From Yinghuangia aomiensis (GTDB lineage: Bacteria > Actinomycetota > Actinomycetes > Streptomycetales > Streptomycetaceae): a DNA stretch of 64,000 nucleotides. The notes beneath the pieces are model-generated. The model saw only the letters and a program-made list of their open reading frames with translations. It was not told the DNA's origin and made no database searches. Of the stretch, positions 57,238 through 64,000 are shown one piece after another. The stretch lies in NCBI RefSeq assembly GCF_039542225.1, contig NZ_BAABHS010000040.1, positions 1-64,000 on the forward strand. The letters run 5' to 3'. The translations under genes were made by a program, and so were the position numbers. Numbering within the stretch: position 1 is the first letter of the stretch; each line of letters begins with the position of its first letter.

Positions 57238-57243
57238 TAGAAT
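57238..57243 (+). promoter_or_regulatory. Candidate -10 box for a leaderless DUF3039 message
   Basis: TAGAAT lies seven bases before ATG 57251. Transcription would start at the A of the initiation codon. No Shine-Dalgarno sequence is present and no clear -35 box is visible. Confidence 0.5.
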
Positions 57244-57250
57244 CGGACCC

Positions 57251-57553
57251 ATGACCACTCCGCAGGACTACCCGGAGCCCGAGCGCGTCGGCGGCACCTC
57301 CACGCTCGTCGAGGAGACCCCGCAGGTCTCGCACGGCGACGGCGACCACGAGCGCTTCGCGCACTACGTGCAGAAGGACAAGATCATGGAGAGTGCCATG
57401 ACCGGCACTCCGGTGATCGCCCTGTGCGGCAAGGTGTGGGTGCCGGGCCGGGACCCGAAGAAGTACCCCGTGTGCCCCATGTGCAAGGAGATCTACGAGT
57501 CCATGGGCCCGGGCGGCGACGGCGACAAGGGCGGCAAGGGCGGCGACAAGTAG
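57251..57553 (+). CDS. DUF3039 family protein
   Basis: 100 residues. The core reads ERFAHYVQKDKIMESAMTGT and PVIALCGKVWVPGRDPKKYP, then VCPMCKEIYE. One Cys in ALCGK and the CPMC pair suggest a small zinc site. The tail is Gly/Asp/Lys-rich. It is a conserved actinobacterial protein of unknown function, found near murA and yqgE in Streptomyces. Probably leaderless (TAGAAT seven bases before ATG). Confidence 0.9.
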   Translation: MTTPQDYPEPERVGGTSTLVEETPQVSHGDGDHERFAHYVQKDKIMESAMTGTPVIALCGKVWVPGRDPKKYPVCPMCKEIYESMGPGGDGDKGGKGGDK

Positions 57554-57707
57554 CCCTCGGCCTCGTTGCGCGGCCGCGCGGTACGGCGGCTCCCGGCGAG
57601 CGTCGGCCGCCGGCCGCGTCCGGTGCGCGTCGCGGCAGCGTCCGCGGCGCGCACATCTGCGATCCCGGGCCCCCGCCGCCCGTCCGGCGCAGTAGCGTGG
57701 TGCCGCT

Positions 57708-58538
57708 GTGAACGAAGCGATCATGCTGCCGCTGTCGCTGCGCGAGGCCGTGGACGCGCTGGCCCGCGAGCCCGCCGCCCTTCCGGTGGCCGGCGGCACC
57801 GACCTGATGCCGCGCGTCAACGCCGGGATGCTGCGGCCCCGTGCGCTCGTCGGCCTGTCCGGACTCGCCGAGCTGCGCGCCTGGCAGTACGACGGTGCCA
57901 CGGCCGTCATCGGCTCCGGCCTGACCTGGGCCCGCCTGGCGGGCCCGGACCTGGCCGCGGTCGCGCCCGCGCTGGCCGCCGCCGCGCGCCGCCTCGGCAC
58001 CCCGCAGATCCGCATGATGGCGACCCTCGGCGGCAACCTGGCCTCGCGCACCCGGGAAGCGGACGCGGTGCCGGTGCTGGCCGCGCTGGAGGCCACGGTG
58101 ATCGTGGCGTCGGCGGGCGGCATGCGGGAGTTCGTGTGCGACGCCCGGCCGGGTGCGCAGCTGCGGCCGGGGGAGCTGATCACGGGAGTACGGGTGCCGG
58201 TCGCGCAGGGCCCGCAGGAGTTCGCGAAGGCGCGCATCTCGACCGGGTTCCACGCCACGGTCGCGCTGGTGGCCGACGCGCGCACGGGGGCGGTGCGGTG
58301 TGCCGTGGGCGGCATCCGCCCGGGCGCGGAGCGTGCGCTGCGTGCCGAGGCGTGGCTGGCCGGGCGGATCGACCCGGGGACCGGGCGGCTCGTGGACCGG
58401 GACGACGCGGCCCGGTTCGGCGCGCTCGTCGCCGAGGGCCTGTCGCCCGGCGACGGCTCGCGGGCGGCGCGCGCCCACGAGGCCCGGGTGGTGGCGGCGC
58501 TGGTCGGCCGCGCCGCCGAACGGGTGTGGGCGCCATGA
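57708..58538 (+). CDS. FAD-binding subunit of a xanthine dehydrogenase family enzyme
   Basis: 276 residues. FAD-binding motifs are PVAGGTDLMPRVNAG (26-40) and MATLGGNLASRTREADAVPV (about 104-123), typical of the medium subunit of molybdenum hydroxylases. It would pass electrons between the iron-sulfur subunit and NAD or another acceptor. First gene of a three-gene operon in the order FAD, 2Fe-2S, molybdenum subunit; the stop overlaps the next start (ATGA). The substrate of the complex is unknown. Confidence 0.9.
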   Translation: MNEAIMLPLSLREAVDALAREPAALPVAGGTDLMPRVNAGMLRPRALVGLSGLAELRAWQYDGATAVIGSGLTWARLAGPDLAAVAPALAAAARRLGTPQIRMMATLGGNLASRTREADAVPVLAALEATVIVASAGGMREFVCDARPGAQLRPGELITGVRVPVAQGPQEFAKARISTGFHATVALVADARTGAVRCAVGGIRPGAERALRAEAWLAGRIDPGTGRLVDRDDAARFGALVAEGLSPGDGSRAARAHEARVVAALVGRAAERVWAP

Positions 58539-60202
58539 CGACGGCGGACGGGGAACGAGGCATGACGGGGGAGCCGGACGAGACGGCGGGTTCGTGGGCG
58601 ATACCCGGGGACGGGTCGGCCGCGGCCCCGCCAGGCTCGGCGAGCGCCGTGCCGGGCCTGGACGCGGGCGCGTCCGGGTTCTTCTACGCGGTGGACCTGT
58701 CCGCGGTGGACGGCGGCGGAGGCCGGGGCGGATCCCGCGGCGGCGACGGCGGGACCGCCGGCCGCCACACGCCGCCGGGGGGCAACGAGTACGCGGGCGA
58801 CTACGGCGGGATGCCGGCGAGCGAGCCGCCCCCGTCGGGGTTCTACGACACGATGGCCGCGCCCGGGATGGGCGACGGCGGGTTTGCGGGCGGGATGCCC
58901 GCGCCGGAGGGCGTGGGCCCCGGGGGCTATCCGGGGGGTTATGCCGAGGAGACTCCGCCGTCCGGGTTCTTCCACGCGTTCGTCCCGGCGGCGGAACCGC
59001 CGCCGGGGTCGCCGGGCTTCGGCGCCGATCACGGGTTCCCGGCCGACGGGACGTCGTCGTGGCGGCCTTTTGTGGCGGGCGACGCCGGAGAAGCGCCGGA
59101 GGATGCCGGGCCGCTGTACGCGGCGCCGATACCGGATCCGTACGCGACAGGCCCCGAGGCGCAGCCCCACGCCGGATACCCGGCGCCGGGCGGGTTCGAC
59201 CCCGGGGCGCTGGAGACCACGCTGACCCTGCCGCAGATCGGCGGCGACCTGCCGGACCCCGGCGCGAGTGCCGAACTGCATCCCCCGTCCGGGTACTTCC
59301 ACGCGGTGAGCATCGGCGACACGGACTTCGGCGGCCTCCCGTCGGGGACGTTCGGCGGTGCCGACGGGTTCGGGAGCGGTGCGGAGTTCGGCTCCGGCGC
59401 GGTCGTCGGGGAGATGCCCGAAGTACAGAGCGCCCCGCCGTCGTTCGCGGACCTGGAGGCCGGGTTCGGGCCCGACCTCGCCGCGCTGCCGCCCGACGCT
59501 TCGGCCGCCGTGCCGCCGCCCGCGGATCCCCTGACCGGCCCGATGCCCGCAGCCGAGCCCCTCGGCCCGTCGCCGATGGTGCACCTGGCTCCGGCGGCGC
59601 CCGCCGATGTCCCGGCCATGCCCGGCACGTTCGGGGCCGGTGCGGCGGCGTTGCCGCCGGCCGAGCCGGTCGTGTCGTACACCCTGAACGTCAACGGAGC
59701 CCTGCAGTACGTCGCCGACGGATGGATCGGCGACAGCCTCCTCACCGTCCTGCGCGACCGCCTCGGCCTCTCCGGCGCGAAGGACGGCTGCGGGCAAGGC
59801 GTGTGCGGGGCCTGCACGGTGCTCGTCGACGGGGCCCCGGCCGCCGCGTGCCTGGTGTCCGCGGCGACGCTCGGCATGCGCGAGGTGACCACCGTCGAAG
59901 GGCTCGTCGGACCCGGGCCGGCCGCGATCCGGCAGGGGCTGATCGAGCAGGGCGCCGTCCAGTGCGGCTACTGCATCCCCGGCGTGGTGGTCAGCGCCCA
60001 CGCGCTCCTTGCCCGCATACCCCGGCCCGACGAGGCGACCGTGCGCCGGGCCCTGGCCGGGCACCCGTGCCGCTGCGTCGGCCCGAACCGGATGGTGGCC
60101 GGGGTGTGTGCCGCGGCGGCCGCGACGCCGCCCGATGCCGATCACGAAATCCCCCCGGACGCGTCCGCGTTCGCGCCCGCCGGGGCGGAGGACGGACGGT
60201 GA
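58535..60202 (+). CDS. 2Fe-2S subunit of a xanthine dehydrogenase family enzyme with long disordered N-terminus
   Basis: 555 residues, against about 160 for a normal small subunit. The conserved part starts near residue 380. The plant-type cluster uses Cys419, Cys424, Cys427 and Cys439, and the second cluster Cys477, Cys480, Cys512 and Cys514 (QCGYC and PCRC), so both clusters look intact. The first about 375 residues are Pro/Gly/Ala-rich and contain four short aromatic motifs: SGFFYAV (47-53), SGFYDTM (101-107), SGFFHAF (143-149) and SGYFHAV (252-258). These may be docking sites. Starts and ends overlap the neighbouring genes. Confidence 0.9.
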   Translation: MTTADGERGMTGEPDETAGSWAIPGDGSAAAPPGSASAVPGLDAGASGFFYAVDLSAVDGGGGRGGSRGGDGGTAGRHTPPGGNEYAGDYGGMPASEPPPSGFYDTMAAPGMGDGGFAGGMPAPEGVGPGGYPGGYAEETPPSGFFHAFVPAAEPPPGSPGFGADHGFPADGTSSWRPFVAGDAGEAPEDAGPLYAAPIPDPYATGPEAQPHAGYPAPGGFDPGALETTLTLPQIGGDLPDPGASAELHPPSGYFHAVSIGDTDFGGLPSGTFGGADGFGSGAEFGSGAVVGEMPEVQSAPPSFADLEAGFGPDLAALPPDASAAVPPPADPLTGPMPAAEPLGPSPMVHLAPAAPADVPAMPGTFGAGAAALPPAEPVVSYTLNVNGALQYVADGWIGDSLLTVLRDRLGLSGAKDGCGQGVCGACTVLVDGAPAAACLVSAATLGMREVTTVEGLVGPGPAAIRQGLIEQGAVQCGYCIPGVVVSAHALLARIPRPDEATVRRALAGHPCRCVGPNRMVAGVCAAAAATPPDADHEIPPDASAFAPAGAEDGR

Positions 60203-62394
60203 CGCGCCTGATCGCCGAGCCGCCCGACGCGCAGGCGCAGACCCAGGGGCGGTTCGCATACACCGCCGACCTGTGGGTGCCCGGCATGCAGTGGTGTGTG
60301 CTCGTCCGGTCGCCGCATCCGCACGCGCGGATCACCGGCATCGACACCTCGGCGGCGCTCGCCGTGCCCGGCGTCACGACCGTGGTGACCGCCGCGGACC
60401 TGCCGGCCGAGGCGTTCCACGGCCCGGTCGTCGTCGACCGGCCCGTGCTGGCCTCGGACGTCGTGCGGTTCACGGGCGAAGCCGTCGCGGCGGTGTGTGC
60501 CGAGACGCGCATGGCCGCGCTGCGCGGCGCCGAAGCCGTCGAGGTCGAGTACGAGCCGCTGGACGCCCGCCTCGACCCCGAACACGCCTTCGCCAGCGCC
60601 CCGTTGCATCCGGACGGCAACCTGTTCCGGCATGTCGCGCTGCGCCACGGGCGGCCCGTGCAGCGGCGCCCGGACGGTTCGCCGGTCGAAGAGGTCGTCG
60701 TCGAGGGCCTCTACGACATCGCCGCGCAGGATCAGCTCAACCCGGCGACCGACGCCGTCCTCGCGCTGCCGTGCGCGGACGGCGGCATCGAACTGCACAC
60801 CGCGTCGCCGTGGCCGCACGCCGACCGCGACCAGGTCGCGCAGTGCCTCGGCTTCGCGTCCGGCACGCTGCGCGTGGTGCCCGCGGGGGTCGGCGGATCG
60901 TCCGGCACCCGCGAGGAGGCCGGGATGCTCGCGGTCGCCGCGTGGCTCGCCGCGCGCACCGGGCGGGCGGTCAAGATCGTCGCCGACCGCGCGGACGCGC
61001 TGACCGGCGGCGGGCACCGGCACGCGGCGCGGCTGAAGTACACGCACCGGGCGGACAGCAACGGGCGGTTGCTCGCGGTCGAGGCGGAAATCCTGCTGGA
61101 CGGCGGCGCGTACGCCACCACGTCCCCCGAAGTCGTGGGCCGGTTGGCCGGGTGCGCCACCGGGCCGTACATGGTGCTGCACGCGGCCGTGGACGTGTGG
61201 GCGGTGCGCACCAACAATCCGCCGGCCGGGACGATGCGCGGGCCGGGCGCGACGCAGGTGTGCTTCGCGTACGAGGCGCAGATGGACAAGCTCGCCGCCG
61301 CGCTCGGCATGGACCCGGTCGAACTGCGGCTGCGCAACGCGCTGAGCACCGGCACCATGCTGACCACCGGCCAGGTCCTGGACGGCCCGGCTCCGGCCGG
61401 GGAGTTGCTGCGTGCGGTGGCGGAACACCCGGCGCCGGAAAGCGAACCGGCGCCCGGGCTGCGCCGCGGCACCGGCTTCGCGGTGGGCCTGGTGCCGCTG
61501 CTGGGCATCGAGGGCGCCGACGAGTCGTCGACCGCGACGGTGCGCCTCGACCACGGCGTGGTGACGGTGACGTGCGCGGCGGTCGAGGCCGGGCAGGGGT
61601 TCACCGCGCTGGTCCGGCGGATCGTCGCCGACGTGCTGGGCATCGCCGACGCGATCGTGCTGCCCGCGGGCACCGCGATGCCGAGCGCGGGCCCGGCCGG
61701 GGTGGGGCGGCACACCATGCTGACCGCGGGGGCGGTCGACCAGGCGTGCCGGGACATCCGGGCCCGGCTTCTCGCGCCGATCGCCGCCCGCTACGGCATG
61801 ACGGCGGCGCTGCTGGACGTGCGCGGCGGCCGCCTGGTGTCCTACGACGGCCTGGTCGACCTGCCCGCCGAGGTGATGACCGAGGGCCAGGAGATCGCCG
61901 CGACCGCGGGCGCGGCCCGTGCACGGCACACCGAGCCGCTCGACGACGCCGGGCAGGGCGACGCGTATCCGGTGGTGGCGTTCGCGGCGTGCCGGGTGGT
62001 CGCCGACGTGGACCCGGAGACCGGGGCGGTGCAGGTCGTCGACGTGACCGGCGCCTACGACGCGGGCAAGGTCCTGGACCCGGTGCTGGCGCTCGCCCGC
62101 GTCGAGGGCTCGGTGGCGATGGGCATCGGCATGGCGCTCGTCGAGGACTTGGACGCCGCGCGGCTGCACGGGCCCATCGCGTGGGCCCAGCCGACCGCGC
62201 TGGACGTCCCGCCGGTGCGCGTCGCCGCGTGGCACGAGGAACCGCAGCCCGGCATCCCGATGGGCGCCAAGGGGCTCGCCGACGCGGCCGTGGTGCCGGT
62301 TCCCGCGGCGGTGGCCGCGGCGGTGCGCGACGCGACCGGACTGGACCTGCCGAGCCTGCCGCTGCGGCCGCGCGACGTCGCCGCCCGGCGGTGA
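60199..62394 (+). CDS. Molybdopterin-binding subunit of a xanthine dehydrogenase family enzyme, altered active site
   Basis: 731 residues from GTG 60199, which overlaps the upstream stop (GTGA). The start GRFAYTADLWVPGMQWCVLV and the segments TNNPPAGTMRGPGATQVCFA and QMDKLAAALGMDPVELRLRN place it in the family. Two active-site regions deviate. The cofactor loop usually GGGFGGK/RE is GGSSGTRE (232-239). The catalytic Glu of the GAKGxGE motif is Asp695 in GAKGLAD. Activity may be changed or lost, or the protein may use another substrate. No cofactor-maturation gene is nearby. Confidence 0.88.
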   Translation: MTRLIAEPPDAQAQTQGRFAYTADLWVPGMQWCVLVRSPHPHARITGIDTSAALAVPGVTTVVTAADLPAEAFHGPVVVDRPVLASDVVRFTGEAVAAVCAETRMAALRGAEAVEVEYEPLDARLDPEHAFASAPLHPDGNLFRHVALRHGRPVQRRPDGSPVEEVVVEGLYDIAAQDQLNPATDAVLALPCADGGIELHTASPWPHADRDQVAQCLGFASGTLRVVPAGVGGSSGTREEAGMLAVAAWLAARTGRAVKIVADRADALTGGGHRHAARLKYTHRADSNGRLLAVEAEILLDGGAYATTSPEVVGRLAGCATGPYMVLHAAVDVWAVRTNNPPAGTMRGPGATQVCFAYEAQMDKLAAALGMDPVELRLRNALSTGTMLTTGQVLDGPAPAGELLRAVAEHPAPESEPAPGLRRGTGFAVGLVPLLGIEGADESSTATVRLDHGVVTVTCAAVEAGQGFTALVRRIVADVLGIADAIVLPAGTAMPSAGPAGVGRHTMLTAGAVDQACRDIRARLLAPIAARYGMTAALLDVRGGRLVSYDGLVDLPAEVMTEGQEIAATAGAARARHTEPLDDAGQGDAYPVVAFAACRVVADVDPETGAVQVVDVTGAYDAGKVLDPVLALARVEGSVAMGIGMALVEDLDAARLHGPIAWAQPTALDVPPVRVAAWHEEPQPGIPMGAKGLADAAVVPVPAAVAAAVRDATGLDLPSLPLRPRDVAARR

Positions 62395-62614
62395 CCGACA
62401 GTGACCCACGACGGCTTTTGCGGTGATCCGGCGCACCGCCCGGCACGCCCGGGCGAGGCGCCAAGAGCCCGGCTCAACCGCGTCGTTGCGCGGCCTGCGG
62501 AAGGGGCTCGGGTAGCCTGAGCCGTTCCCGTCCGTGCCGGGCAGGGCCTGTCCGATCGACCCCCGGCACCCGTCCGTCCGTACCTTCGTGCGACCCCGGA
62601 GCGCTTGTCCCGCA

Positions 62615-64000
62615 GTGAGTACTTCAGCCGCGTCCCACCTGTCCCCGGCCTTCCCCGCCCGCGCCCCCTGGGGCACCGCAGGCAAGCTGCGCGCTTGGCA
62701 GCAGGGCGCTCTGGACGAATACCTGGACCGGCACCCCCGGGACTTCCTCGCGGTCGCCACGCCGGGCGCCGGCAAGACCACGTTCGCGCTGCGGATCGCC
62801 AGCGAACTCCTGCAGCGGCACATAGTCCAGCAGATCACCATCGTCGCGCCGACCGAGCACCTGAAGAAGCAGTGGGCCGAGGCGGCGGCGCGGATAGGGA
62901 TCCGGATCGACCCCAACTACTCGGGCTCGTCCGGTCCCGCCAACCGCGAGTTCCACGGCGTGGCGGTCACCTACGCGGGGGTGGGCGTCCACCCGATGCT
63001 GCACCGGCGCCGCGTGGAGAACCGCAAGACGCTGGTCATCCTCGACGAGATCCACCACGCGGGCGACAGCAAGTCGTGGGGCGACGCGGTGTTCGAGGCG
63101 TTCGAGCCGGCCACCCGGCGGCTGGCGCTCACCGGGACGCCGTTCCGGTCCGACACCAACCCGATCCCGTTCGTCAGCTACGTCGAGGGCTCGGACGGGA
63201 TCCGCCGCAGCGCGGCCGACTACACGTACGGCTACGCCCATGCCCTCGCCGACCACGTCGTGCGCCCGGTCATCTTCATGTCCTACTCGGGCGAGATGCG
63301 CTGGCGCACCAAGTCCGGCGACGAGGTCGCGGCCAGCCTCGGCGAGCCGATGACGAAGGACGCCATCAACCAGGCGTGGCGCACCGCCCTCGACCCGCAC
63401 GGGTCGTGGATGCCGCAGGTGCTGCGCGCCGCGGACAAGCGGCTGACCGAAGTCCGCAAGGCGGTGCCGGACGCGGGTGCGCTGGTGATCGCGACCGACC
63501 ACGAGTCGGCGCGCGCCTACGCGAAGATGATCCGCGAGATCACCGGCACCGGCGCGACCATAGTGCTGTCCGACGACGTCGGCGCGTCGAAGAAGATCGA
63601 GGAGTTCAGCGAGGGCGACTCGCGCTGGATGGTCGCGGTCCGCATGGTGTCCGAGGGCGTCGACGTGCCGCGTCTGGCGGTCGGCGTGTTCGCCACCACG
63701 ATCTCCACGCCGCTGTTCTTCGCGCAGGCCGTCGGGCGCTTCGTCCGGGTGCGGCGTCGCGGCGAGGTCGCGTCGGTGTTCCTGCCGTCCGTCCCGACGC
63801 TGCTCCAGCACGCGAACGAGATGGAGAAAGAGCGCGACCACGTCCTCGACAAGCAGAAGAAGGGCGAGGGCCTCTACGACACCGAGGACGCGCTGCTCGC
63901 GCAGGCCAACCAGGAGAAGGACACCCCCGGCGAGCAGGAGCAGTTCTCCTTCGAGGCGCTGGAGAGCGAGGCGCGGTTCGACCGCGTGCTCTACGACGGC
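62615..64000 (+). CDS. DEAD/DEAH box helicase, 3' end beyond the window
   Basis: The first 462 residues, without a stop codon. Motif Q/I region is LRAWQQGALDEYL and FLAVATPGAGKTT (Lys54), motif II is DEIH (144-147) in LVILDEIHHAGDSKSWG, motif III is LALTGTPFRSD, and motifs V-VI are VRMVSEGVDVPRLAVGV and FAQAVGRFVRVRRRGE. It is an SF2 helicase of the type conserved in Streptomyces. GTG 62615 is the likely start. TAGCCT near 62511 may be the -10 box. The C-terminal part is not visible, so no fusion can be excluded. Confidence 0.92.
   Translation, partial: MSTSAASHLSPAFPARAPWGTAGKLRAWQQGALDEYLDRHPRDFLAVATPGAGKTTFALRIASELLQRHIVQQITIVAPTEHLKKQWAEAAARIGIRIDPNYSGSSGPANREFHGVAVTYAGVGVHPMLHRRRVENRKTLVILDEIHHAGDSKSWGDAVFEAFEPATRRLALTGTPFRSDTNPIPFVSYVEGSDGIRRSAADYTYGYAHALADHVVRPVIFMSYSGEMRWRTKSGDEVAASLGEPMTKDAINQAWRTALDPHGSWMPQVLRAADKRLTEVRKAVPDAGALVIATDHESARAYAKMIREITGTGATIVLSDDVGASKKIEEFSEGDSRWMVAVRMVSEGVDVPRLAVGVFATTISTPLFFAQAVGRFVRVRRRGEVASVFLPSVPTLLQHANEMEKERDHVLDKQKKGEGLYDTEDALLAQANQEKDTPGEQEQFSFEALESEARFDRVLYDG

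Noticed and set aside
55922..60259. A 4.3-kb minus-strand open frame across yqgE, DUF3039 and the dehydrogenase operon
   Set aside because: It spans several well-supported plus-strand genes and their spacers and shows no domain.

Overview
This is one contiguous piece of a very high-GC actinobacterial chromosome. The evidence points to Streptomycetales, either Streptomyces or a close relative. Genes use almost only G or C in the third codon position, start often at GTG, overlap through ATGA/GTGA junctions, and several look leaderless. The order mtrA-mtrB-lpqB-comF-hpf-secA-Rv3235 homologue is the one known from Streptomyces and Mycobacterium. The ftsE-ftsX-S41 peptidase-smpB-ssrA block and the malic enzyme-hup-murA-yqgE-DUF3039 block are also Streptomyces-like. 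The window reads as core chromosome with a few accessory pockets. I see no prophage, insertion sequence, CRISPR array or biosynthetic cluster.

Layout. (1) 1-250: 5S rRNA, the end of an rrn operon, with two strong terminators. (2) 6576-307, minus strand: a translationally coupled MoxR/DUF58 operon (membrane protein, DUF4129, DUF4350, MoxR ATPase, DUF58). (3) 6897-14226: an MtnA-like protein that has lost its catalytic residues, then MtrAB-LpqB, ComF and the ribosome hibernation factor. (4) 14449-19903: a NarL-type regulator, an AlkX-like DNA glycosylase and a GNAT enzyme on the minus strand, and secA. (5) 20210-29712: small conserved genes, P5C dehydrogenase (pruA) and a giant NAD-glutamate dehydrogenase, which together carry P5C through glutamate to 2-oxoglutarate. 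(6) 29918-32898: a LppU-like protein, a small membrane protein, and glyA behind a clear ZTP riboswitch. (7) 32939-39811: an FHA/FtsK-like ATPase facing two receptor-type Ser/Thr kinases. (8) 39834-48273: prfB, a LASTG sortase substrate, ftsEX, an M23 peptidase, an S41 peptidase, smpB and tmRNA. (9) 48274-52405: two long gene-less stretches around an AGE-family isomerase/PfkB kinase operon. (10) 52406-62394: malic enzyme, HU, murA, yqgE, DUF3039 and a three-gene xanthine-dehydrogenase-like operon. (11) 62615-64000: the first part of a DEAD/DEAH helicase gene that runs off the window.

The points most worth a second look are these: the ZTP riboswitch with a visible Shine-Dalgarno-sequestering stem before glyA; the MtnA homologue with Gly and His at the two catalytic positions; the xanthine-dehydrogenase-like operon, whose iron-sulfur subunit has a 370-residue tail with four SGF/SGY-type motifs and whose large subunit has an altered active site; the single in-frame TTA codon found in the window, in the S41 peptidase gene beside ftsEX; and the degenerate GT-rich repeats downstream of tmRNA. 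All functional calls rest on motif recognition by eye. No database search was run.
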